A DNA stretch of 64,000 nucleotides from Erwinia pyri (lineage in GTDB: Bacteria > Pseudomonadota > Gammaproteobacteria > Enterobacterales > Enterobacteriaceae): NCBI RefSeq assembly GCF_030758455.1, contig NZ_CP132353.1:682001-746000 (forward strand). Direction: 5' to 3'. The translations under genes and the position numbers were made by a program. Under the pieces are notes generated by a model. The model ran no database searches. It was not told the DNA's origin and was given only the letters and a program-made list of their open reading frames with translations. Below, piece after piece: positions 32,106 through 40,074 of this stretch (position 1 is the first letter of the stretch; each line of letters opens with the position of its first letter).

Positions 32106-32540
32106 ATGCCGACACATACCCGTATTCGCATGTTTAATACCAAAGAAACCTACCCTAATCAGACGCTGGATAACGATCTTTGTCAGGCGGTACGCGCCGG
32201 TAATACGGTCTATGTCCGGGGGCAGGTGGGAACGGATTTTGCGGGGAACCTGGTAGGGCTTGGCGACCCGGGGGCCCAGGCGGAGCAGGCGATGAAAAAC
32301 CTTAAGCAGCTGCTTGAAGAGGCAGGAAGCGACCTGAGCCACGTGGTGAAAACCACCACTTACATCACTGACCCGCGCTACCGCGAAGCGGTCTATCGTG
32401 AAGTGGGCAAGTGGCTGAAAGGCGTCTTCCCTATCTCAACCGGGCTGGTGGTCTCTGCGCTGGCTCAGCCAGAGTGGCTGATGGAAATCGACGTGATCGC
32501 GGTGATCCCTGATGAGTGGAACCCGGAGGAGAAAGCATGA
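32106..32540 (+). CDS. RidA-like (Rid family) protein without the catalytic arginine
   Basis: Rid proteins are small trimeric enzymes; the RidA subgroup hydrolyses reactive imines and enamines. The 144-residue protein has the fold-defining segments VYVRGQVGTDFAGN, QAEQAMKNLKQLLEEAGSDL and KTTTYITDPRY. In RidA the active-site arginine lies in a PARS motif; here the same place reads FPISTGL, so it belongs to a subgroup of uncertain activity found in catabolic operons. It is 38 bases after the monooxygenase gene, and its stop overlaps the next start. Confidence 0.9.
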   Translation: MPTHTRIRMFNTKETYPNQTLDNDLCQAVRAGNTVYVRGQVGTDFAGNLVGLGDPGAQAEQAMKNLKQLLEEAGSDLSHVVKTTTYITDPRYREAVYREVGKWLKGVFPISTGLVVSALAQPEWLMEIDVIAVIPDEWNPEEKA

Positions 32541-33211
32541 CACTTTCCATTACAGCACGCTGCGAGGAAACGGGGCAGTTAGGCATTGCTATCAGCTCCT
32601 CCAGCATTGCCGTGGGCGCGCGATGCCCGTGGCTTCAGGCGGGCGTGGGCGCGGTTTCCAGTCAAAATATCACCTTACCGGCGCTGGGCCAGCAGATGCT
32701 GGCGAGCCTGGAGTCCGGGGCAAGCGCGCAGCAGGCGATGAAAGCCGGACTTGGGGAAGACCGCTTCAGCGAGTACCGGCAGGTAGCTTTGATCGACTCT
32801 ACCGGAAAAACGGCCGTGTTCAGCGGCGGCAAAACGCTGGGTCTCTGGCATGCCGTGGAAGGCGAAAACTGCGTTGCAGCAGGAAATATGCTTGCCAGTC
32901 AATCGGTTATTACTGCGATGGTTGAAGCCTTTACGCACTCCAGCGGTGAGCTGACGGAGCGACTGATTCAGGCTCTGCAGGCGGGCGTCGACCATGGCGG
33001 CGAAGCTGGCCCGCTGCATTCTGCTGCGGTGAAAGTGGTGGAGGATTACACCTGGCCGGTGGTGGATCTGCGGATAGACTGGGCAGAGGAAGATCCGGTT
33101 GGGCAGCTCAACAGCCTGTGGCAAGCCTATGAACCCCAGATGCAGGCTTACGTGACGCGTGCGCTCGACCCGAGAGAGGCCCCCAGCTACGGTGTGCCGG
33201 GTGATGAGTGA
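32537..33211 (+). CDS. DUF1028 family protein (Ntn-hydrolase-like)
   Basis: The 224-residue protein is a full DUF1028 domain: ITARCEETGQLGIAISSSS at the start, GARCPWLQAGVGAVSSQN, and AAVKVVEDYTWPVVDLRIDW near the end. The family is predicted to have an Ntn-hydrolase fold and is often found beside Rid and peptidase/deacylase genes, but no reaction has been firmly assigned. It overlaps the preceding gene by four bases (ATGA) and the following gene by eight, so the three are translationally coupled. Confidence 0.9.
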   Translation: MTLSITARCEETGQLGIAISSSSIAVGARCPWLQAGVGAVSSQNITLPALGQQMLASLESGASAQQAMKAGLGEDRFSEYRQVALIDSTGKTAVFSGGKTLGLWHAVEGENCVAAGNMLASQSVITAMVEAFTHSSGELTERLIQALQAGVDHGGEAGPLHSAAVKVVEDYTWPVVDLRIDWAEEDPVGQLNSLWQAYEPQMQAYVTRALDPREAPSYGVPGDE

Positions 33212-34352
33212 CTCACTGAAAAGCCTGCTGGCGACGCTGATCGCCTTTGACACCACCAGCCGTGAATCCAATCTTGCGATGATCCACTTCATCCGGGATT
33301 TTCTGGCGGAGCGGGGCATCGAATCACAGCTGTTCCATGATAATGAGGGGCGCAAAGCTAATCTCTATGCCCGCATCGGGCCTGCCGGTGACGGCGGCGT
33401 GATGCTTTCAGGCCACACCGATGTGGTGCCGGTCGACGGGCAGCCGTGGAGCGTTCCGCCGTTTGCGCTGACCGAAAAAGAGGGGCGTTATTATGGCCGC
33501 GGCAGCACGGACATGAAGGGCTTTCTGGCCTGCATGCTGGCCTCGGTGGATCGTTTTCTGGCGCGGCCACTGAAGCTGCCGCTGCATCTTGCTTTCTCCT
33601 ACGATGAAGAGGTGGGCTGCCTGGGCGTAAGAAGCCTGGTGGCCTGGCTCAATGCTTCTGTGGAAAAGCCTGCGATGTGTATCATCGGCGAACCGACGGA
33701 AATGCACCCGGTCTATGGCCACAAGGGCAAACTGGCCATGCGTTGTCAGGTTCACGGTCATGCCTGCCATTCCGCTTACGCACCCTCCGGCGTTAACGCG
33801 ATTGCCTGTGCGGCGAAGCTGATCAACCGCCTGGATCAACTGGGCGAGCAGCTGGCAGAGCAGCAGGACAGCCGGTTCGATCCGCCTTACAGCACGCTCC
33901 AGGTGGGAACCATCCAGGGCGGTACGGCGCTGAATATTGTGCCGCAGGACTGCCAGTTCGACTTTGAAATCCGCTACCTGCCGGGTGCGGATATCACGCA
34001 TGTCACCGCTCAGCTTCAGGAGTATGCTCAACGCACGCTGCTGCCATCGATGAAGCAGGTGGCGCAGGCGAGTGATATCACGTTTGCACCGCTCAGCCAC
34101 TATCCCGGTTTACTGACCCCGCCCCAGGCAGAGTTTGCCAGATGGCTGGCGCAATGGAGCGGCAGTGAAGAGTTTCGTACCGTCGCGTTTGGCACCGAAG
34201 GTGGCCTGTTTGATGAGGCCGGCATTGCCACGCTGGTTTGTGGGCCTGGCAGCATGGAGCAGGGCCACAAGCCCGATGAGTTCATCAGCAAGCAGCAGCT
34301 CGACCGCTGTATGCAGATGATGAATAATCTCTGCGACTGGCTGCGGGCCTGA
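33204..34352 (+). CDS. M20-family amidohydrolase, acetylornithine deacetylase-like
   Basis: The 382-residue protein belongs to the ArgE/DapE branch of zinc metallopeptidases. Metal and catalytic motifs are seen in order: SGHTDVVPVDG, GRGSTDMKGF, the catalytic EEVGCLG, GEPTEM and the late GPGSMEQGHKPDEF. This is close to ArgE, which removes the acetyl group from N-acetylornithine. Its location in a catabolic operon rather than with arg genes suggests that it cuts another N-acyl amino acid-like compound. The start overlaps the DUF1028 stop. A strong terminator follows. Confidence 0.88.
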   Translation: MSDSLKSLLATLIAFDTTSRESNLAMIHFIRDFLAERGIESQLFHDNEGRKANLYARIGPAGDGGVMLSGHTDVVPVDGQPWSVPPFALTEKEGRYYGRGSTDMKGFLACMLASVDRFLARPLKLPLHLAFSYDEEVGCLGVRSLVAWLNASVEKPAMCIIGEPTEMHPVYGHKGKLAMRCQVHGHACHSAYAPSGVNAIACAAKLINRLDQLGEQLAEQQDSRFDPPYSTLQVGTIQGGTALNIVPQDCQFDFEIRYLPGADITHVTAQLQEYAQRTLLPSMKQVAQASDITFAPLSHYPGLLTPPQAEFARWLAQWSGSEEFRTVAFGTEGGLFDEAGIATLVCGPGSMEQGHKPDEFISKQQLDRCMQMMNNLCDWLRA

Positions 34353-34354
34353 GC

Positions 34355-34389
34355 AAAAAAGCCGTCATCAGGGGGACGACGGCTTTTTT
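34355..34389. terminator. Bidirectional terminator shared by the two catabolic operons
   Basis: AAAAAAGCCGTC and GACGGCTTTTTT are perfect 12-base arms around an 11-base loop, between the M20 gene and the convergent aldolase gene. The A and T tracts make it work in both directions. Confidence 0.93.
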
Positions 34390-34404
34390 CTTACCTTTCT
34401 TCAC

Positions 34405-35136
34405 TTAGTCCAACAGCGAAGGATCGGCCTGAATCATCAACGCTTTCATCTCTTCAAAATGCTGGCGGGAGAAATCAGCAATGCCCTCCCAATCCTGTGC
34501 GGTTTTCTCCGCCACTTGATCGGACAACACTTTCAGCGGCTGACCGGTTGACCAGGCCGTGACCAGGATCTGGCAGGCACGCTCCAGTGTCCAGATGTCA
34601 TCAAAGGCTTCACCAATGCTTTGCCCGGTTATCATCACGCCATGGTTGCCCATCAGCAGACGGCTTTTACCCGCCAGCAGACCGGCGAGGCGGGCCCCTT
34701 CTGCATCAGAATCAGCCATGCCGCCATACAGCGTATCAATTGCCACACGGTTAAAATAGCGGGCGGTATTTTGATCGATGGGCGGAATATGCGGGTCAGC
34801 CAGGCAGGCCACGCTGGTGGTGTAAACCGGATGGAGATGCAGTACAACGCGCACTTCCGGCAGGCGCTGATGAACCTGGCCATGGATCGCCCAGGCCGTT
34901 GCATCCACATCATCCCGCCGGGCATCGTCAGGATTATCCGCGTTCAGCAGCAGCAGATCGCTGGCGCGGATGCGCGAGAAGTGTTTCCACTTCGGGTTGA
35001 GCAGGAACTGTTTACCATCGGGTGAAATCGCTGCGCTGAAGTGGTTTGCCACCGCTTCGTGCATCCCCAGATGGGCGATAATGCGGAAGGTCGCGGCCAG
35101 ATCAACGCGCGTCTGTTCTTCAAAGGAGAGTGCCAT
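34405..35136 (-). CDS. Class II aldolase/adducin family protein
   Basis: These zinc enzymes cleave or epimerise sugar phosphates and related hydroxy acids; some act as decarboxylases. The 243-residue protein carries the metal-binding histidines in VVLHLHPVYTTS (about 110-121) and LLMGNHGVM (about 162-170), with HFSAAISPDG near the N-terminus. It is the last gene of the minus-strand operon behind the transporter, dioxygenase and binding protein. It may act on a hydroxylated carbon skeleton released by the pathway. A start five codons upstream is possible, but MALSFEEQ is better placed. Confidence 0.88.
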   Translation of the reverse strand: MALSFEEQTRVDLAATFRIIAHLGMHEAVANHFSAAISPDGKQFLLNPKWKHFSRIRASDLLLLNADNPDDARRDDVDATAWAIHGQVHQRLPEVRVVLHLHPVYTTSVACLADPHIPPIDQNTARYFNRVAIDTLYGGMADSDAEGARLAGLLAGKSRLLMGNHGVMITGQSIGEAFDDIWTLERACQILVTAWSTGQPLKVLSDQVAEKTAQDWEGIADFSRQHFEEMKALMIQADPSLLD

Positions 35137-35190
35137 AAATGTCTCTTTCAAACGTGGCGAGCCTGCCAGCAGCAGGCCCGCCGGGGGAAA

Positions 35191-36021
35191 TTACTGCGCA
35201 GGCATCAGGGTTTTGATCTCTTCCGCCGTCGGAGCCTGGAAGTGATATTTCTGCAACAGCTCGGCGTATTCCGGTGTCTTGCTGAACTTTTCGATCCCGT
35301 CGATCAGCGCCTGCTTCACTTCGTCGTTGCCTTTCTTCACGCCAAAACCATTCAGCACCGGGTAAATCAGCGTGTCAGAGGAGATCACCACGCGGCTGCC
35401 CAGTTTGTCGATCACGCCACGGGCTACGGCGGCGTCGGTGATTTGCGCTTCAACCGCATGAGAAAGCAGCGCCTGAGTGGTTTGCGGATCGGTCGTGTAT
35501 TCGCTCAGCGCGATAGGCTTCAGTCCTTTCTTCACGCAATAGTCAGCGGAGAGTTTCTGCAGCTGTTGCAGCCAGGAGGTGGCACCCATCGATCCTATTT
35601 TATGGCCGCAGAAATCCTCAGGTTTTTTAGGCTGATAATCCGCACCTTTTAACGCCAGTATTGCTTCGCCGCTCTTCAGGTAAGGGATCATATCGATCAC
35701 TTTCAGACGCTCTGCCGTGATGTACATGGAAGAGTTGGTGATATCAAAGCGGTTGCCCTGCAGACCGGTAATAAGGTTAGGGAAACGCGTATCAATATTG
35801 ACCGCGCTGCGCCCCATGACTTTCGCTAACCCGTCCAGATACTCAATATCAAAACCGGCCGGTTTATTCTGATCCATATATTCATACGGGAAGAAGGTCA
35901 TATCCGAACCGGCGGTGATTTTACCCGGCTGAAGAAAGGCCAGCGAACTGAACGAGGTCAGGGCGGTGGCGACGGCTATCGCCCCAACAACAGGCCGGAC
36001 AGCAAAACGTAATGGCTTCAT
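35191..36021 (-). CDS. Polar amino acid ABC transporter, periplasmic solute-binding protein
   Basis: The 276-residue protein is a family 3 solute-binding protein. It has a signal peptide (MKPLRFAVRPVVGAIAVAT and on to about residue 30), then the typical opening ITAGSDMTFFPYEYMDQNKPAGFDIEYLDGL with the substrate-contact region. LPLHN-type upstream residues in the longer frame are not part of it. It belongs to the same operon as the permease-ATPase fusion, so the two should form one importer. Close relatives bind arginine, histidine or glutamine; the ligand here is not predictable. Confidence 0.92.
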   Translation of the reverse strand: MKPLRFAVRPVVGAIAVATALTSFSSLAFLQPGKITAGSDMTFFPYEYMDQNKPAGFDIEYLDGLAKVMGRSAVNIDTRFPNLITGLQGNRFDITNSSMYITAERLKVIDMIPYLKSGEAILALKGADYQPKKPEDFCGHKIGSMGATSWLQQLQKLSADYCVKKGLKPIALSEYTTDPQTTQALLSHAVEAQITDAAVARGVIDKLGSRVVISSDTLIYPVLNGFGVKKGNDEVKQALIDGIEKFSKTPEYAELLQKYHFQAPTAEEIKTLMPAQ

Positions 36022-36043
36022 AGAGGCTCCACGAAATGAAAAG

Positions 36044-36916
36044 TTATGCAGCGGCAGGATCTTTACCGGCCTGTTGGACGAAGAACGACGCACCACGGGG
36101 TTTCTGCGGCAGTCGCAACTGATTTTCGGTACTACGAATCAGACCGCTTTCCTCGCCTGCCACCATTACGCCAGCATGCGTGCTGGGCAGAGGATTCTCG
36201 CCAAACGGCAGGCTGTCTTCGGCAGCATAGACGCTGATAAAGAGCGTACGCGGCAGCTCGGTTTCGTTCGGGCTGGAGGCATGCAGCAGGCGGGTGTGCA
36301 TAAAGCAGACCGAGCCAGCGGGGCCAAAACAGGCCACTGGCTGCTGGCAGTGCTCTTCCACCACGGTTTTATCCACGGCGCCGGTAAAGCGATCGTTCTG
36401 CCAGTGTGACCACAGCGGCCCCTTATGGCTGCCCGGCACCACGTTCAGCGGACCGTTCTCTGGCGTGACTTCACTGACCATCAGTAAGGCGGTGATAATG
36501 TCGTCATTGCTGTGCGGCGTGAACAGGAAGTCCTGGTGCCACTCCACTTTGGTGGTGGTATGCGGCAGCTTGGAATTGATTTTGCTGTGGTGGAAACGGG
36601 TGCCGCTGCCGCCAATCAGCTGACCGGTGATCGCGGCCATCCGTGACTGCAACGCTGCCCGCTCATACGCCGCCGAAATCTCGGTAGGGGAGCTGACGCG
36701 GCGAAGTGAAGGGTGATCGGGAGCGTGATCGCCTTCCATATCAAAGCGTGCACGCCCGTCCAGCGTCTCGCCGTAAGCTTCAGTTTGTGCGCGGCTCTCT
36801 TCAACCCACTGGTCAAAGTCATGCTGCAACGCGGCAATCTCTTCTGCAGAGAGGACATCTTCGACGACCAGGAAACCCTGTTGGTGAAACTGGTCAATTT
36901 GCCATTGTTCGATCAT
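36044..36916 (-). CDS. Phytanoyl-CoA dioxygenase family Fe(II)/2-oxoglutarate oxygenase
   Basis: The 290-residue protein has the PhyH fold: an N-terminal helix (IDQFHQQGFLVVEDVLS) and the iron facial triad, with VEWHQDFLF giving His and Asp and the distal His in HTRLLHASSPN. PGSHKGPLW is another family motif. Relatives hydroxylate ectoine, proline, acyl groups and various natural products. It lies between the ABC transporter and the binding protein gene in one operon, so it probably hydroxylates the imported solute. The start has AAGGGAAA upstream. Confidence 0.9.
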   Translation of the reverse strand: MIEQWQIDQFHQQGFLVVEDVLSAEEIAALQHDFDQWVEESRAQTEAYGETLDGRARFDMEGDHAPDHPSLRRVSSPTEISAAYERAALQSRMAAITGQLIGGSGTRFHHSKINSKLPHTTTKVEWHQDFLFTPHSNDDIITALLMVSEVTPENGPLNVVPGSHKGPLWSHWQNDRFTGAVDKTVVEEHCQQPVACFGPAGSVCFMHTRLLHASSPNETELPRTLFISVYAAEDSLPFGENPLPSTHAGVMVAGEESGLIRSTENQLRLPQKPRGASFFVQQAGKDPAAA

Positions 36917-36942
36917 GGTATTTCCCTTGTGCAATAAAATGA

Positions 36943-38463
36943 TTAAGCCAGCGAGACATCCTTCAGGAAGGCCTCTACGCGGGGATGGTGGCCGTTACGC
37001 AGCGCCTCTGGCGCGTCGTCGCAGACCACACGCCCTTTTTCCATAAAGACAATTCGGTCAGAGACTTTGAACGCGAAGTTCATCTCATGGGTGACGATCA
37101 TCATGGTGATACCTTCCTGTGCCAGGGTTTCAATTACCTGGAGCACTTCGTTAACCTTTTCAGGGTCAAGGGCGGAAGTGGGTTCATCAAACAGCATGAT
37201 TTGTGGGCGCATCATCAGCGCACGGGCAATCGCCACGCGCTGCTGCTGGCCGCCGGATAACTGGTGTGGAAATTTCCACGCATGCTCAAGCATGCCTACT
37301 TTATGCAGCAGCTCGCAGGCATGCTGTTTGAGTTCGCTGACCGGCGCCAGCCGGTGATAACGCGGCGCAATCAGCAGGTTGTTCATCACCGTCATGTGCG
37401 GGAACAGATTAAAGCTCTGGAATACCATGCCAATGTTCAGGCGATGTTCGGCGTTCTCAATAAAACGGGGCTTTTGCGACCCTTTTTGCTCCAGATGCAG
37501 AAAACGCTGACCGTTGATTTTGATCTCGCCATTGTCCAGCTGCTCCAGGCCGTTCAGCAGGCGGATGAGCGTGGTTTTGCCGGAGCCGGATGGGCCAATG
37601 ACCGATACCACTTCGCCAGGCTGGATCTGCAGGCTGACCGCGCCCAGCACTTCAACATTGTTATACGCTTTGTGCAGTTTGGTGGCCTGAAGGGCCGGGC
37701 CGTGATCCTCTGCAAAGGTGCGGGCCATTACGGTGCGCTGCTGTGTAGCCATCTCCAGCATGGCGGCGTCCGGGACGCGGGTGGTTTTACGCTGGGTGAC
37801 GTCCATATAGCGTTCCAGCGACTTCAGCAAATAGTCGAAGACCGTCACCACCAGCACATAGTAGAAGGCGACCGCGGCCATGGTCTCCATCACTAAAAAG
37901 TTTTGCGAATAGAGGCGCTGGCCGACCATTAAAATTTCCGTCAGCGAGATCACCGACACCAGCGAAGTAAGCTTAACGATAGAGATATATTCATTCGCCA
38001 GAGAGGGCAGCGCGACCCGTAAGGCCTGCGGGATCACGATGCGCCACTGGATCCCGGCAAAGCGCAATCCCAGCGCGCGGGCCGCTTCGCTCTGTCCCTT
38101 AGGGATAGAGAGCAAACCGCCACGGTGAATTTCCGCAATATAGGCGCTTTCGCAGATCACCAGGGCGAACAGGCCGGCCCAGAAAGGATCGCTCAGTACG
38201 GCGGACGCGGCAGGAAACGCCTGCGGCATGTTGTAAACGAATATCAGCAGCACCAGCAGCGGCAGGCTGCGGAACAGCCAGATATAGGCACGAGCCGGCA
38301 AGCTGAGGAACGGGTTTTTACTCTGCTTACAGAGCGCCAGAACAAAGCCAAATATGATGCTGATCACCCATGTCAGCAGGCTGAGTTTGATCACGGTCCA
38401 CGTCGCCAGCCAGAAGTTGGCATCGCTAAGCAGGCTGAACATATAGTTCCAGTTAAACGTCAT
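36943..38463 (-). CDS. Amino acid ABC importer: permease and ATPase fused in one protein
   Basis: The 506-residue protein joins two normally separate subunits. Residues 1 to about 225 form a GltK/HisM-type permease with about five membrane segments and the EAA loop region (ARALGLRFAGIQWRIVIPQAL). Residues about 255-506 form a GlnQ-type ATPase with Walker A GPSGSGKTT, Q-loop FQSFNLFPHM, signature LSGGQQQRVAIARAL, Walker B LFDEPTSALDP and switch VTHEM. All catalytic motifs are intact. It is the first gene of the minus-strand operon and diverges from a LysR gene. Confidence 0.93.
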   Translation of the reverse strand: MTFNWNYMFSLLSDANFWLATWTVIKLSLLTWVISIIFGFVLALCKQSKNPFLSLPARAYIWLFRSLPLLVLLIFVYNMPQAFPAASAVLSDPFWAGLFALVICESAYIAEIHRGGLLSIPKGQSEAARALGLRFAGIQWRIVIPQALRVALPSLANEYISIVKLTSLVSVISLTEILMVGQRLYSQNFLVMETMAAVAFYYVLVVTVFDYLLKSLERYMDVTQRKTTRVPDAAMLEMATQQRTVMARTFAEDHGPALQATKLHKAYNNVEVLGAVSLQIQPGEVVSVIGPSGSGKTTLIRLLNGLEQLDNGEIKINGQRFLHLEQKGSQKPRFIENAEHRLNIGMVFQSFNLFPHMTVMNNLLIAPRYHRLAPVSELKQHACELLHKVGMLEHAWKFPHQLSGGQQQRVAIARALMMRPQIMLFDEPTSALDPEKVNEVLQVIETLAQEGITMMIVTHEMNFAFKVSDRIVFMEKGRVVCDDAPEALRNGHHPRVEAFLKDVSLA

Positions 38464-38933
38464 GGATAATTAGCTCACCGAATAAAGAAAAAAGCCTGTC
38501 GCGCAACAAAAAATTTTTGAACCGCGGATTTCACGTTCATCTCCACTATGAAGTCAGGCAGATAAAAGAGGCAATTAGTAATTTTTTTGCCTCTGAATTA
38601 AAAAAAACTATGCCTCCCTTTCTTTGCTGTTCAGGCAGCCATTACCCGTTATTTTTTGACGCCTGGATAAGGGAGAGCAGATAAAAATGGGCAGCCTGCA
38701 CTTAAATAGCGCCTCCAGTGAACCAAAATGAGGCAGAGGGGGAAGAAAAGCAGAAATCAACATTTTATAAGCAGGAAAAATAAGAAAAAAGAAGTGAGAA
38801 AACATCCCGAATGAAACATCCACCAAAGAAGGCGGGGCCTGATTTTCCAGTGGCATGATAATTGCAATGTCTGTTAACTGAGTTAAAAATTTACTTAGTA
38901 CCCTTAAGTAACTGGTAATAAGATGATTCGACT
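38464..38933. other. 470-base divergent control region of the transport operon and LysR gene
   Basis: AT-rich DNA without a convincing gene separates the ABC fusion gene (minus) from the LysR gene (plus). It must contain both promoters. The one clear element is the inverted repeat at 38891-38911 near the LysR start. Confidence 0.5.
38891..38911. promoter_or_regulatory. Probable LysR operator
   Basis: TTACTTA and TAAGTAA form a perfect seven-base inverted repeat with a seven-base centre and contain a T-N11-A match (T38895 to A38907), the usual LysR-type box. It lies 23 bases before the LysR start, where such sites usually give autoregulation together with control of the divergent operon. Confidence 0.6.
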
Positions 38934-39875
38934 ATGATGCATTTCACCCTTAAGCAACTTAAATATTTCGTCACGGTAGTTGAAACCGAAAGCATCGCCG
39001 AAGCGTCACGTAAATTGCATATCGCCCAACCCTCCATTTCCATCGCCATCAAAAATCTGGAAGACGCCTTCAATCAGCAGCTTTTTATTCGTCATCATGC
39101 TCAGGGCGTTTCACTTACGCCTGGTGGACGACGTTTTTATGAGAAAGCCAAAGATCTGCTGCGTTTATCCTACGAGTTTGAGCAAAACTCGCTGGCGGAA
39201 AATGAGATGGTTTCAGGAACGATCTCTGTCGGCTGTTTCGAGTCGGCAGCGCCTCTCTATATGCCTAAGTTAATAGCAGGCTTCAGAAAAAAATATCCGA
39301 ATATCACTATTCAGCTTAATGACGGTGAGCAGCATGAGCTGATGCATGGGTTGCATCGCGGGCGTTTTGATCTCGCTTTCCTCTACGATCTGGAACTGGG
39401 CAACGCCATTCATAAAGAGGAGCTGAATGCACCCCATAAGCCCTATGCGCTGCTGCCAGCAGACCATCCGCTGGCAAAAAAAGGGGTGGTCACCCTGCAG
39501 GAATTAAGTGGTGAACCGATGATTTTGCTGGATGCGGTGCCCAGTAAAAATTACTTCATTAATATTTTCAAAGATAAAGGCTATCACCCGGAAGTGGCAT
39601 TCAGTTCGCCTTCCATTGAAATGGTGCGTTGTATGGTCGGTCAGGGGCTGGGCTTCTCGGTGCTGGTTACGCGCCCCTGTTCAACAATGACCTACGATGG
39701 CGGAGAATTGGCGCAGATGGAAATTGAAGACGATATGCCCGCCTCGACGCTGGTGATGGCTTATCTGAAAAATAATGATCCCACGCGACCAACCCAGCTT
39801 TTTATGGACTATTGCCGCAGCATAGAATTAATGCCGCCGGGTATGGCTTCCTCAACGGCGACACCAATTACGTAG
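38934..39875 (+). CDS. LysR-family transcriptional regulator of the divergent transport/catabolic operon
   Basis: The 313-residue protein has the LysR winged helix-turn-helix (about 1-60, with SIAEASRKLHIAQPSISIAIKNLEDAF) and an effector domain that fits the CynR/CbbR-like group (ISVGCFESAAPLYMPKLIAGF). It is divergent from the ABC fusion gene, with an operator-like repeat between them, so control of that operon is a reasonable inference. Two adjacent ATGs (38934 and 38937) compete for the start. The coding DNA is visibly AT-richer than that of the core genes. Confidence 0.9.
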   Translation: MMHFTLKQLKYFVTVVETESIAEASRKLHIAQPSISIAIKNLEDAFNQQLFIRHHAQGVSLTPGGRRFYEKAKDLLRLSYEFEQNSLAENEMVSGTISVGCFESAAPLYMPKLIAGFRKKYPNITIQLNDGEQHELMHGLHRGRFDLAFLYDLELGNAIHKEELNAPHKPYALLPADHPLAKKGVVTLQELSGEPMILLDAVPSKNYFINIFKDKGYHPEVAFSSPSIEMVRCMVGQGLGFSVLVTRPCSTMTYDGGELAQMEIEDDMPASTLVMAYLKNNDPTRPTQLFMDYCRSIELMPPGMASSTATPIT

Positions 39876-40074
39876 CCGGTGTGATAAATAAACGTGGCTA
39901 ATTGATGTTACTGAACGAAGAGTAACAGGGAAAATATTATTTGCTGCCTGAAAACAGCTATTCTCCTCAGGGAGAATATTAACCCTGCTTTTAGCCAGTA
40001 ATATTACGACGCAGGCGCCAGAGAACTGTCGCCTTATCATCTGAAAAAGGTTTCCCTTTCTGAAAGAGACGTTA

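Noticed and set aside
38608..38856. Possible 82-residue minus-strand protein in the LysR/ABC gap
   Set aside because: No ribosome-binding site or family likeness; it overlaps the divergent control region.
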